Assembly: GCF_947172395.1 (NCBI RefSeq)
Contig: NC_069093.1
Span: 17,147,561-17,211,560, forward strand
Direction of reading: 5' to 3'
DNA: 64,000 nucleotides
From: Bicyclus anynana
Lineage: Eukaryota; Arthropoda; Insecta; Lepidoptera; Nymphalidae
The position numbers and the translations under genes were made by a program. The notes under the pieces are model-generated. The model was not told the DNA's origin, did no database searches, and worked only from the letters and a program-made list of their open reading frames with translations. Of this stretch, positions 33,208 through 44,640 are shown piece by piece; the first letter of the stretch is position 1, and each line of letters starts with the position of its first letter.

Positions 33208-34896
33208 TGAACAATTAATAACTATACAGGATGTTCCGGAGTATTCCCATAACTTCAAGTTGTTGACAAGTTCACTTGTAGCAGCCGAGCTACATAACTA
33301 GTTTTTGTTTTAACTAAAAAAAAAACTTTTATGTTTTTTTACAAAGTAATTCAAATAATTCCGATTATCCATGTAACACGCGCTTTTATCTATCTTTGCA
33401 TTTTAAAATACGTAATCGTAGTGGTGAGACTGTCGATATTGACGAGATATTGCAACTGGCACTCCGCACTTCACTAGTATCATATATATTCATGATATTT
33501 ATTAGTGAATAAGTTTGGCTAGGTTATAATATAAGGACATAATTTAAGATCAAAACAATATTCTTACTTCGAAAATATTCATTTTAAAACACATTTTCTT
33601 TAGACATTTTAAATTAGTTTTCCATAAAGAATATAACCCTAGAGTTTGGGAAATAGAAAATTAGCAAATGAAACTAAAAATGGTGATTAATATTATGTAT
33701 TTTTAAATAAAGCTTTAAAGATTTTCTCGTTGGATCAGGGGTTACTTTTGTTTTCCAGTTAGGTCGGGAAAAAAGGTCATTACCTATAACCTATACCTGC
33801 CTATATATTCATATACCTATAATCTCACTTTGCCAAAATCTTAGTAGCTTCCTTAAGTTAGGAAGCTAGTGGAGCTAGTTTACTCTCGTGCCTCGCTGAA
33901 CAAGGTTTAACCAGCGGCCCCTGACCCGATCATTTGATACAATCATCATCATCCAACATCAAACATCATCAAAGTACTAGTCATAACTAATAAAGATTAA
34001 ACATATGAAAATAATTAAAATATAAAAATAATAAACTGATAAAATAAATTAAATGTCTACGACAAACTTGAAACCCCAAATTCAACATAGAACTGGAGCT
34101 AATATAAATTAGTATTATACATAATGCTTTTGCAATACTTGTGAAGATCACTCAGCTTTGGTCTGACGAGATAAAAAATATTGGATTCGTCGGTGAGTGG
34201 TCGAGCTTAGACATTGTTCGCCGGGCGACCGCGGAAACGGTTTGTCGAGTGTTTTCTTTCTTGTTTTATAAGAGCTACCGAATTAAACTCAAGTTAGTCT
34301 TGTAATAATGGATTTTTATATTAAAAAGAGTTCCGCAAACTCTTACATCATCCTCAGGTACATTTCGATTAATTATGCTTTGTGAACTCTATCTTTAAGT
34401 ATCCAAAACAGTATCGTAGATTTTAGAATAAATATAACATTATTAAATCCCATTGCCGAGTTGACTACAGTAATAACGCTGATAGGTTTGTATATTTCAA
34501 ATACAAGCAAACACATGTTTTCTTTGTAATTACAGGGTGTATAAATAAATTTTAGTAAAGGTGGAAAGTTAACATTTTCGTGTTTAACGATGTACCTAAA
34601 TGTTACAAAAATATCTTGAACACAATACCGCTTGATACGAAAATAACTTCGTGCGTTCATGTTATGAAAGGACTCGCCGTACTATAGCAACTTAACTTCT
34701 GGAGGAACATAATATCTGGTAATATTTCACATAAATAACATTTATTTTAAAACATTCTCTTTACTATTTGATACACGCACAAGACTTTCTGTCTACGTCT
34801 AGGGTTATACTAATCTCATATTGTTTTGAAACCAACCATTTTTGTAATTAGTAGGATTGGGAGGTTTTCTTGCCAAAAAGGTTTAAAAAAAATGTA
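33208..34896. other. AT-rich intergenic DNA
   Basis: A short piece at 33227-33270 (ACAGGATGTTCCGGAG) looks like part of a common insect repeat. A CATCATC-type run lies at 33943-33974. No gene is recognised. Confidence 0.4.
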
Positions 34897-35060
34897 GGTC
34901 ATATTTTTTTAAATATGACCAATATCCCCATTCCCCTCCAACTAGTTGGAAAAGACTGTATTAGGAGTGGGTACGACAATAGACCAACGGGGCGGAGATC
35001 GAACCACCACATCAGTGATGAGTCTGAGCTATTGAGGCTCTGGAAATTTGGAATTGCAAA
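34897..35060 (-). mobile_element. tRNA-derived SINE (third family), minus strand
   Basis: The minus strand reads AATAGCTCAGACTCATCACT (A-box region) and TGGTGGTTCGATCTCC (B box), followed by a body containing CCAACTAGTTGGAGGGG. The low-coordinate end is a small hairpin, GGTCATATTT/AAATATGACC at 34897-34920. Only one copy was found in the window. Confidence 0.65.
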
Positions 35061-35504
35061 AAATTGGAATCTTGCAATAGCATAGTAAAGTTTACTATCA
35101 GCCTATTTTGACCTTTCTGCGGGGCCAGGCCTCCCTCCTTAAGACAAATGGGACATGGATCTGAGACATGTCACTATTTCACCGGCGCCAATTACCCTTC
35201 AGGTCAAAATACAACGATAAACGAATAAAACGGTAGAAATAATTTTACCGATACTACAGTTGTACTGTTACAAGAATTTCTACTGAAAATCACTTCTAGT
35301 CTCGCCTTTAGTTGAGTGTTTGCGCGGCGAATATCATTGCGAGTACAGGCATAGTAACATCAGGTAATTGACGTGTACTTTTGTTACCACCCTTTGTTTG
35401 TTGTTGTTATATTGAACGACTTTCAACGTTTCATTTTAAATGGATCACAACTGTGTGATACCATAATATCATGTGTATTCAATTAATAATGATTATTAAA
35501 GTAA
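35061..35504. other. Intergenic DNA
   Basis: Nothing is recognised. Confidence 0.4.
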
Positions 35505-35700
35505 TAATGAGAGGGGTTAGGCTTTAGTCCATCACGCTGGATCAATGCGGATTGGCAGACTTCACACACGTAGAGAATTAAGAAAATTCTCAGGTATGCA
35601 GGTTTCCTCACGATATTTTTCGTTGACCGTTTGAGACAAGTCATATTTAATTTCTTAAAATGTAGGCAGGTAGAGGCCATATCCACTGGAGAATCATGAA
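35505..35700 (-). mobile_element. SINE-M, minus strand, with internal deletion
   Basis: The body runs from GAGAGGGGTTAGG through GGTTTCCTCACGATATTT to TTAATTTCTTAAAATG, then jumps to GGCAGGTAGAGGCCATATCCAC. The missing part carries the B box, so this copy cannot be transcribed from its own promoter. Confidence 0.8.
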
Positions 35701-38399
35701 AGACGTACGTATTGTGAGAGGCGACTCGTGCTTAACAGTGAGCCAAATATTATCAGTTTTTAATGAATTAAAGTAACTCTGTGACCTAGCCTAGTTTTCT
35801 TATATGATGTCTTCAAATATAAAAGGCTGACTTTGTAGATTTAGACTCGAAATACATGCTAATGTCACAGAGTAATCCAGTGTTAATCTTTAATCTTAAG
35901 CACTTTGTGATATTAAGCAGTTACAAATACCTAAGTTAGTGTATTTGTATACCTACTTGTGTGTTTTGTTTTGAATACATGTTTGTTGTGTGTTAAAGTG
36001 TATTGTAAGTTAGTTTTAGTTTAAATTTTCAAAGCGCCCACGTCGTGTCATACAAGTCGTCCCATTACAAACGCCGGCAGTAATATGACACTGAAAAGAC
36101 GGCGAGTTTGACGTCACAAAGTGCATGTCTAAAACTGAATTCACAGTAACTATTTCTCATTGAAGTTGTCAGTACATTCGATATCACAATGGACTTATAC
36201 GTTATTGTATAGATAGAACTATAACTATTTATTATTGTAATACAAGATAACAAAAGAGGTACAAACTTAGATAGAAAGAATACAAAATATTAGTAATAAT
36301 TAACACTAATTGATTATAAATGGAGGAAAAAACGAAATTCTTTAAATCAATCGGACAAAATAATTATTATTTGTCGTTTTAATTTTAAAAATTTGTTAAA
36401 ATTGAACAGAATACGGTTGACAAATAAAAGGATGCCACAAAGAAAGGTGGTGGAGGGGATTGTAACGAAAAGCAAATTGAAATTGACTTCGGAACACATA
36501 AGAAAAGCTTGTTTATTTCCCTCAATCCGATAGTAGGTACATGCGACCCTTATGTCAAGTGGATAAGGTATATTTTTCCATAACTTCAACAAAATCATAC
36601 TCCAAGTGAAATAGTGTTAGTTTAGGATCTGTTCTCGTGAGATTTGTAAATTGAGAAAATATTTCTTTTCTGTTCAAGGATTGCGGTTTTATTAGTCTTT
36701 TTTATTTTTAAGCAATTTATTAGCTTGACATGAAACAGTCGGTTAGTAGTTGTATATTATATTTAAACGAGCGAAACCTTCAATATTGTATATGTACGTG
36801 TATGTATACTTAAATACCTCGTTTTTAATTAATTTAGCACGTACATCTTAACTGAAACATTATAATATACATATAGTCTTGGATTTAATGACGTCGTGTA
36901 TGAAAAATAAGAATAGCATCCAAACAATTTATAATAATATAAAGATATGAAGTATGGATCGCATATAGATAAGGCGAAGGGATTTAATGAAAAAATAAAA
37001 CCCGATATTAATAACGTAAGATACGGATTCTATCGGAACACGCCGCGCGCTGCATACGAATGACCCGCTCCCGCCCTACTGCCGGGGTCTGCGATACTGT
37101 ATCAGGGGTCTTCGATACCGTATCAGGGGCATTCGTTAAATATAAATCACGCACGGCTACTGAATGAGGCCGGAGAATTAGATCAACGTGGATCTAGGTA
37201 ACTCTGCGAACTTTTGTAATTGGTCTCGCCAGTTTCCAATTCAATAATCGAGCGTGATGGTTGTACGTTTAATAATTTCTTTATCATATTTTACGCCTTT
37301 AACTGTTTGATATATTTCCACATTATATAATCATCTCAATCTCAAATTGTATATAATTTACTAATAGTATGCGCTTGATCGCAAAAGTTGGCATCGGCAC
37401 ACGTACAACTTCTGCCAGTACTTACATTATTTATTTGATTCCCGAAATTGTACAGTATTTTCATATAGTTTAAAATTATTTCAACTTTTTGACGAGTATA
37501 ACGATTAGCCAAAAAATATTTAAAATTAAAAATAAAATACAAGTTATAATATATTTTGTATATCACATTTACATTCCTTCAGCGCCCGTATAAGATTTAT
37601 GTTAGTTTCCAACAAATTAATTAAAATCGTTTCGCGATCTCTTTATTCAAGGAAAAATATCGCGTAATTTAACTAAACAAGAACCTTATGTCTAATTTAA
37701 TTTAATAACTTTGAAGTTAAAACGAATATTATTAGAAAACATATCGCACAACAGATAAACAAATATCGAACAATCTAAACTTATCGCAGAGTCATAAGAA
37801 TACGACGCCTAACTAATATTGGATAAGTTAGTTTTTCGTCTGATTGGTGTAGAGACGGGCCCGATATATTGCATTGTTGGCCCGAATACTAATACTAATA
37901 CATATCACGATTAAATATATGTCCCCCCTCCCCCCCAGCGACGAGACACGCGTGACTTACAACATAATCAAACGGGCTTTTTGTTCAGCAATGATAAATG
38001 TATCGGAGTTGTACCTACTTTGTTTATAAGTTTTACTTACAAGAGATTAAACGTTTGTAGGTTCTTTTGCTATTAAATAGTAAGCAAAAAGCTTGAGCTT
38101 GTCTTCAATTTTGAACGGTGTCTTTGTCGTCGCTTTTTAATGGTGTTTTACGAATTATTAAGGCCACAGAATACAGAAAAAGCTAGTCTGACTTATATCC
38201 GTGGTTCAGGTAATACCGACGCATTTTACCCCACTCTAATTTCTGTCGGGAAAATCTCAGCAGTCCGAGGTCGGGAAGTTGGCAGTGCTACACTCCATCT
38301 CTGTTACGCCGCGCGTCTCGGATCTTATAGAAATTATTTGCGATATTTCTGTTACCTGCTGCTTTATTTCCCTCTTAGAATACAGAAAAAATACTATTA
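35701..38399. other. AT-rich intergenic DNA
   Basis: Contents seen: TGACGTCA at 36109-36116, a GC-rich patch at 37040-37200 with a direct repeat (ACTGTATCAGGGGTCTTCG / ACCGTATCAGGGGCATTCG at 37093-37136), and a C-rich run at 37922-37937. An 86-codon frame at 38140-38400 has no domain. Confidence 0.4.
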
Positions 38400-38475
38400 G
38401 TCAAGCAATTCCTCAACCCTATATCCTGTAACCCTATACCCTATCCTGTAGTCACAAGTCCAGGACTCCTTGAGT
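38400..38475 (-). repeat. Repeat R2, copy 1
   Basis: CAATTCCTCAACCCTAT and TAGTCACAAGTCCAGGACT are shared with 46128-46185, in the same orientation. On the minus strand it directly continues the reverse-transcriptase remnant at 38484-38623, so it may be a rearranged part of the same element. An extra CCTGTAACCCTATACCCTAT duplication is present. Confidence 0.5.
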
Positions 38476-38483
38476 GCTTGAAG

Positions 38484-38617
38484 ACTTTCGTCTTCAAGCA
38501 CTGAGGAATTTCGGACGAAAAGATGTCGCGGAGTTTCCCGAACGCTGCCCAGCCGAGCTGGATTCGGCGATTCACCTCTTTCTCAAAATTGGACCTACCT
38601 AACTGGACTGTGTGTCC

Positions 38618-38623
<6 letters not shown>
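38484..38623 (-). pseudogene. LINE reverse-transcriptase fragment (after motif E)
   Basis: The minus-strand frame gives QLGRSNFEKEVNRRIQLGWA, then FGKLRDIFSS and QCLKTKVF. This is the stretch that follows motif E in RTE-like and related reverse transcriptases (compare VGKEVERRITNGWKRYW and MKSKLFDTCV at the same place in the element at 5.7-10.2 kb). A (TG)n run replaces its upstream end and a small hairpin (38473-38502) lies at its downstream end. Only about 47 residues remain. Confidence 0.75.

Positions 38624-38652
<29 letters not shown>
38618..38652. repeat. (TG)n microsatellite
   Basis: About 16 TG units lie at the truncated end of the reverse-transcriptase remnant. Confidence 0.9.
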
Positions 38653-38653
<1 letters not shown>

Positions 38654-38699
38654 CACAAACGTGATTTGACCTAATATCTATATTTTTTTCTATAATTTA

Positions 38700-38881
38700 T
38701 ACTAATATTATAAAGACGAAAAATTGTTTGCATTGAATAGGCTATGAAACTACTAAGCCGATTTGACAAATACTTTCACTGTTGGGAAGCTAGACTATCC
38801 CCGAGTACTATGTACTATACTTTAATCCCGTATTCCTACTGGTATGAGACAACGCGGGTGAAACAGCGCGGCATCTGCTAA
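38700..38881 (+). mobile_element. Helitron-like repeat, family B, + strand
   Basis: ACTAATATTATAAAGACGAA marks the 5' part, and GTATTCCTACTGG, GCGGGTGAAACAGCGCGGC and ATCTGCTAA the 3' part (CTAG has become CTAA). Flanking bases are A/T-rich. Confidence 0.68.
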
Positions 38882-39236
38882 CTAAACTACTGAGACAAAT
38901 TATCCAACAAGCTAGATATTGTGTGTAATATATATTATTACAGCAAATTGTGGGGCCATTTAATTGCCATTAATCAATGTTAATTAGTTGTCCTAATCTC
39001 ATAGTTAATTGGGTAATCATTTTAGTGGCTCGGTTCGTGCTTACATTATCATTTGTAATAATATGTTAGCATTCATCAAGATTAACTTCTCTTCACTTCA
39101 TTATTCATACACTTCACTGCTACTCCTGTATGTTCATGACAAATTCATTCTATCCAGATCATTTTCATACACTACTGTTATTGCGAATGCATTCTCTTAT
39201 CCAAAACTCTCTAACTCTCTCTCTCTAGTCGGTCTC
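38882..39236. other. AT-rich intergenic DNA
   Basis: Nothing is recognised apart from a CT-rich run near 39208-39228. Confidence 0.4.
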
Positions 39237-39640
39237 TCATGACTGAGGATCGTGACCACCTTGGCGAGTCATCTTTTGGTATACAATGCTCCTCCATCGA
39301 GTACGGTCTTTGGCCATTTGGCATTGCACTGTATAAGGGGCGGGCTCCTGTTTCGTTGAGAAGGTCCGACCATCGGGTTGAAGATCTACCTCGTGGCCGT
39401 TTGCCTTCCACGTTTCCCACCACAATAATTTTCTCCAAGTTTTCGTTACCACAGCGTGTGATATGTCCAAAATAACTGAGGATGCGCTGTAGACAGATGG
39501 TTGAGAGACGTGTTTTAATTTGAAGCTGTGAAAGAATCGACACATTTGTACGTTTGGCAGTCCACGGTACACGTAACATTCGCCTCAGCCACATCTTGAA
39601 CGCATCAATTCTTATTCTTTCTCTGGCGTGAATAGTCTAC
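39237..39640 (-). pseudogene. LINE reverse-transcriptase C-terminus
   Basis: The minus strand gives ERIRIDAFKMWLRRMLRVPW, TAKRTNVSILSQLQIKTRL, QRILSYFGHITRC and VEGKRPRGRSSTRWSDLL. This order (MW..RM..W, FGH, GRS..RW) is the usual end of a lepidopteran RTE-like ORF2. After RWSD the frame degrades. It differs from the GKRSVGRPP type at 59.2 kb, so it is a second lineage. Upstream sequence on the minus strand has stops. Conservation of the whole C-terminal block suggests a 5'-truncated insertion. Confidence 0.8.
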
Positions 39641-39907
39641 GTCTCTCTCTTACTCTATCATAGCGTATAGTGTTCTGTTTGAATCTTTGTCTTATGTAAC
39701 AAATCTTACACTTAAGCCACAATGCGTTGTTTCGTTTCGTTACTCGAAATTTGTGAGGCAGCTCACCAGCTATAAGTCTGCGTATTGATGTGGGTGTAAT
39801 GAGTTGCAGATCAAAGGAACGGTCAATCCAAACATAGTTACTAAAATATATAGTTTGTTTATGCCCACAAATTACAAAATAATAAAAGTCCGGCCATCAA
39901 CTTCACC
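39641..39907. other. Intergenic DNA, possibly decayed LINE
   Basis: It continues upstream of the reverse-transcriptase remnant on the minus strand, but no motif is recognisable. Confidence 0.35.
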
Positions 39908-40206
39908 ATCATCATTAACAACCCATATTCGGCTCACTATTGATAACGAGTCTCCTCTCAGAATGGAGGGATCATGCTAATAGACCACCACGCTGGTCCA
40001 GTACGGATTGGCAGAATTCACACACGTAAACAAATTGAAAAATTCTCAGGGATGTAGGTTTCTTTACGACGTTTTTCCTTCACCGTTTGAGACAAATGAC
40101 ATATAAATTCTTAAAATTCACATAACTGAAAAGTTGGAGGTACATGCCCCGGACCGAATTCGAACCTACGAATTGAAAGCAGGGGTCATATGCACTGGGC
40201 TATGAT
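39908..40206 (-). mobile_element. SINE-M, minus strand, full length, diverged
   Basis: It has the tail (ATCATCATT), the body (GAGTCTCCTCTCAGAATG, CACCACGCTGGTCCAG) and the head (GAATTCGAACCTACG for the B box, GGTCATATGCACTGGGCTAT for the A-box end). It has more substitutions than the other copies and so is probably older. Confidence 0.82.
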
Positions 40207-40774
40207 CATCAACTCGGTCCACTAGCTTTGGGTATATGTTAGACACAGCTTAACACCTGTTTATTTATTTACAGCAATCATAGGGCCACAAAAGCGAATC
40301 CAATAATCTCCTCCAAAGTTCCCCCGCGTCAGATCACACAGCCACCGACATACAAAGACATCAAAAGTTTCATTACTTGTGCACATCGCAGCTTTACAAC
40401 ACAGTGTACTGCGCGATATCACGCCACTTCATTCCGTGGTGTGTGTAGGGTGACCATTATCTCTCGAACATCAATAATTTGTTTCGGTCACCTTATTACT
40501 GTTATATGTATAAGCATTGGGCCTATCCAATTCTTTAGATGATTAGTTGGAACAATTTTAATTGGTTTAGTCGGTAAGAGTCTTACAAAATCTCCTCGCC
40601 TAAACTTTAGGTATCCATCATCCTTTTGGTATCATCATATCCATCAACCAATTTTTTATAGCAAATGCTGATAGAACAATTAACTAACAGATAGTTACCG
40701 GTATCCACAGATTAATCAATAATATACAGATGTAGTGTACGGAACATGACGGTGTCGTACCCGTCACGGATACT
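40207..40774. other. Intergenic DNA
   Basis: Nothing is recognised. Confidence 0.4.
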
Positions 40775-40876
40775 GACGCTGGTTTCTGCGCGACATTGTA
40801 CCGGAACGCTAAATCGCTTCTTTGCCGTTAGGGTGGTAACTAGCCACGATCGTAGCCTCTCACCAGCCGAAAACTT
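40775..40876 (-). mobile_element. SINE-A fragment, minus strand
   Basis: GCGCGACATTGTACCGGAAC, GCTAAATCGCTT and AGGGTGGTAACTAGCCACG match the middle of SINE-A, with a small deletion. Both head and tail are missing. Confidence 0.75.
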
Positions 40877-41200
40877 ACTTTTCATCGGTCCACCTAATCG
40901 ACGGAACGAATAACACAGCACTTTCTAGTGCGTGGTCGCCATTATGAATCTCATACTTTAAATAAGTAATCACATTTATTTATATAAATATCCCCATTTC
41001 CAAGTAATCCTGGTGGTAATCACACGCGCGAGTCCCAAAAGGCAAACGATGTAACAAGTTCATTCAAGTTATGATAACAGTAAGACCATCAGAAAGTGTG
41101 AAGCAAACACAACTTCCTACTTCTGCGTAACGTTCACATACACCAAGAGATAGAGATATTTTATTACATTTTTATTTTTTAGTTAACAAAATATTAGTTA
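40877..41200. other. Intergenic DNA
   Basis: Nothing is recognised. Confidence 0.4.
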
Positions 41201-41513
41201 CTAGCGGCTTCGTCCGCCTTGAATTTAGTTTTTCAAAAATCACTCGGGAACCGTGGATTTTTCCGGGATAAAAAGTAGCCTATGCGTTAATCCAGGCTAT
41301 AATATATCTCAATACAAATTTCAGCTAATTAGGTTCAGTAGTCGAAGCGAGAAAGAGTAACAAACATTCATATCATCAGTTTTTGCAAATCTCGGGAAAC
41401 CATGGATTTTTTCGGGGTAAAATCTATTTCCATTTAAAATTTCAGCCAAATTGCTTTAATAGTAGCGGCGGTAAAGAGTAACAAACAACTTTCGCGTTTA
41501 TAATATTACTAGG
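41201..41513 (-). mobile_element. Helitron-like family A with internal duplication
   Basis: CTAG lies at 41201-41204 with a short 3' hairpin (GCGGCTTCGTCCGC). The middle occurs twice: AAATC.CTCGGGAACCGTGG...AAAGAGTAACAAACATTC (41247-41370) and CAAATCTCGGGAAACCATGG...AAAGAGTAACAAACAACTT (41386-41491). The 5' end reads TATAATATTAC on the + strand at about 41500-41510. It looks like a dimer made by partial re-copying or unequal exchange. Confidence 0.72.
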
Positions 41514-43231
41514 CTGCAGTTCGGCTCCTATAAGTGGACTTCTCAACTTTTTGTTTAAGATATGGAAATACTCCCGAGCATCATGTATATGACTACATAT
41601 TAAAAATCGACATAAATAAGTGTGAAGCAACGGCAATTGATAATGCTTATAATTCTGCAAAGTGTGATAACAAAAAAGTATTAAGTCAATACGGTTAGAC
41701 ACATTGTCCAATACTATAGGTCTGACTATAGTGTATACTACTGCTAAATACACTATCAATCCCATTTTCACATCTCTAGCTCGCTAACATACTGCACCAA
41801 ATAATCTCCATCTATATAATTTTGTCCATTAGGCAAATTAAACGCCTAACACAACGAAATTATCCACGGACTTGTCCCACAGCTAGATACCGCAAGAACA
41901 CAATCATAATTGGCCGAAAGATTAATGACACGCAGCCATTTCCACGTACGTCCTTTATAGATTTTTATTGATATAAATGTTTCGTCATATAATTTTTCAA
42001 TCGATCGATTATTTTCTAATATTATATAGAGTTGAAAACTGGAATATTTCGGCTAGTTTTTAACGCCTCACTACAGGACTGAGGCTTCCTCTCTCATATA
42101 AAAGAGAGATATTGGAAGCTTAGACCACTGCTCTAATGCATGTTGGTGGTCTTAGGTTTATGATGCTTGACTCTGGAACCATTACTAGTAAGAGTGATGA
42201 TCGTGACCATACCGTGCTCTTTGAGAAACCGTTTAACTCCACTTACTCGATTCAGGATTATAATCTACGACCTCGTGGATGAAAAAACAATTGACTCGGT
42301 TTTTTTAATCATACATTTTATATAAGTCGGTGGTATTAGTTGCGGTAGTTTGCAAGACACCAACAGGCGCCAGCTCCGGGACTATGAAGTATCGGTGTCC
42401 CGGGAAATCTTTTATCGAGTTGCTCCATTACCTCCCCCCGCCCGCGCCGCTGCGCTGTGAATATGAAAGAATCTCTCTCTACAATCACGGACCAAATTGA
42501 TTTACTGCTCTATTCATTTTCATTTGGCGCTGACCCCGATTGAGTTGCTCACGAGTTAAACTGAATTCGGCGGGAGTGAGTAATCGCTTCCTTGTTCATT
42601 ATTTATTTATTTATTCAAATTATACAGTAAAACGGGAGCCGGCGATAGTCAAAACTTACCTCATTTTGAGAAGGCTGAAAGTGTGTCAGACCGTACTTCT
42701 ACCCTTCTACCATAGGTAAATACGGTACCAACGTTGTTGGCTTTGGAAGGTAGCTGGTTTCAAGGGTCCAGATGGCCTATTCAATAATAGACCTAGTTAA
42801 TAGTTACCTAAAATGTACGACATCGATGTTACTCAATTAGGATATATTTTTTTAAATCTCCTATTCCAATTATCCGCAAATTTAATCCGGCGTCACTCGT
42901 CGAAAATCGGATTGACAACCAAGAATTGAAAAACTGGCGGAATTTTCCCGCGGCGATTCTAGCAAACGAACAGCCGAAGTAATGATACATCATCATAGGT
43001 CCTACGCAAAGCCTATGGATCATAAAATTAAATTTGATTGGTGTAAATCGACCTGATGTATTTACCTACAATATTTTTCCAATTTTATTTTCAATTGTGG
43101 CCCAATCATTGTTCTTATATCTACCACAGTAACAGTTAAAAGTTTACAGTATCTGCGACAACAGCTGGCCTATTTCCTATTATGGTTTTTATTATCAACC
43201 CTTGAGTTTTATTAAAAACAAATCAATTGAT
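41514..43231. other. Intergenic DNA
   Basis: No gene is recognised. A minus-strand frame of 109 codons at 41442-41771 begins in unique sequence and ends in the Helitron, with no domain. (ATTT)n units lie near 42599-42616. Confidence 0.4.
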
Positions 43232-43296
43232 AAAATGTCATCCACATAACTATGATACAAATAACAAATGTCATCCGGTACTTACGGTGTATATCA
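43232..43296. repeat. MITE-related fragment (AAATGTCATCC family)
   Basis: AAAATGTCATCC occurs twice (43233, 43266), and the second is followed by GGTACTTACGGTGTATATC. This matches, in reverse complement, the right arm of the palindromic element at 63365-63419. Both are preceded by CAAATCAATTGA. Confidence 0.55.
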
Positions 43297-43749
43297 TATA
43301 GTATATAGTGAATTAGGCCACAGAAGAGCCACCGATGCGTTGTCCATTTTTGAAGAATTTGGTAATGTTCCTTCACTTTAACACACTAACGCGCCTCTGC
43401 TTTTAAAATTAAAGCCTTCCAAAAATAGAATATCTAAGTATATCATTTAATTGGGTCTACACAAAAGGACCATAGTAGCCGCAGCGATACATTACGCCGA
43501 ATATTTAAAAACACATTATCCGAAAGTATAAATAACGGTAACAGATGTTTAGCGCTGAATTTAGCGCCGGGAATAAAAACTCCAAGTGCACTTTATCAAA
43601 AGTTACATCGTAACTTGTCGCTACAAGTTCCGAACTTTGCACAGCGACCATCGGCGCTGCGTCGGTAATCCGCACTTAAGAAACGAACATTGTAGTGGGC
43701 TTATAACTGAAGCTTATAAAATAAAACAGACACCTCACTTTTTTTTTCG
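43297..43749. other. Intergenic DNA
   Basis: Nothing is recognised. Confidence 0.35.
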
Positions 43750-43857
43750 AATATGGGGAAAAATATAGCCTATAACAAATAACGTGTCTATTGGTAAAAT
43801 AATTTTCAAAATAGGTTATTAGTATAGAATGACGTTATTAGTATAGAATGATAGAAT
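43750..43857 (-). mobile_element. Helitron-like family B2 remnant with duplicated end
   Basis: AATATGGGGAAAAATATAGC is followed by the 5' end sequence TTATTAGTATAGAATGA, which is present twice in tandem (43817-43833 and 43836-43852 by eye). The 3' half is missing. Confidence 0.5.
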
Positions 43858-44033
43858 GATAAATCAAGCCGACGGTTCTCCCAATGGTAGGTAAGTGGAA
43901 TATCATCGCATACAAACAGAAAACACTTCGGGAACTACCGAACTAGTTATGTAAACAACACGTCCAACAAAGTCCTTACCTACCGTTACCGTTTGTATCC
44001 ATTTTTTTGTATTCTCTACAAGATGCTAACTTG

Positions 44034-44160
44034 TTAGGAGTAGGATGAAATCCACACTCCTTTCGGTTTCTACACGACATCGTATCGAAACGCTAAATCG
44101 CTTGGCGGTACGTCTTTTTCGGTAGAGTCGTAACTAGCCATGACCGAAGCCTCCCACCAA
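44034..44160 (-). mobile_element. SINE-A fragment, minus strand
   Basis: GCTAACTTGTTAGGAGTAGG, CTTTCGGTTTCTACACGACA, CGCTTGGCGGTACGTC and CCGAAGCCTCCCACCA are present. The head is missing; it stops at the same body position as the truncated copy at 23290. Confidence 0.8.
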
Positions 44161-44462
44161 ACTTGAGGTGTAGATGTCAAGTCTCAGACACAACAAAATT
44201 ATGTAGAACAATATATCATAACTTACATTCAAAAGTACTTAAGTAGTTGAGTGTCAAATAGCGTTCACGTCAGCATAACTCCTCAAATGAGGAAACTATT
44301 CCGACCAAAACTAAACAAGTAACAGAAGTCAGCCTGCACTGTGTAGCTGCACCACTCGCGTCTGATGCACGTCGGGAAACTATGCAGCGTTTGTTACTGC
44401 GCTGGTTATATACACGACTAGTTTATACTTACCATATTCAAACTCTTATTCATTTAAGACTA

Positions 44463-44640
44463 TGGACGATGAAGTTGCTGAAAAGGAGACCCTACATGGA
44501 GAGCGCAGTGTTGGTCGACCCCTCGCTATGTGACCCGACGACATCAAGCAGGTAACAGCGAGCCGCTGGATGTAGGTGGCTCAAGACCACGGTGTTTGAA
44601 ATTTTTACAGAAGCCTTGTGTCAAGGAGTACACGTTTATT
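44463..44640 (+). pseudogene. LINE reverse-transcriptase C-terminal remnant
   Basis: The frame from 44463 gives GERSVGRPLAM, stop, PDDIKQVTASRWM, stop, VAQDHGV. It aligns with the C-terminal GKRSVGRPPDRW.EDIKRVAGSRW of the element at 59.2 kb, so it is the same LINE lineage. Two stops and a changed tryptophan show it is dead. Only the last 50 or so residues are left. Confidence 0.72.

Noticed and set aside
38441..38656. Start of a 71-codon frame with HTHTHT
   Set aside because: The HT run is translated (TG)n. Only the downstream reverse-transcriptase part is meaningful.
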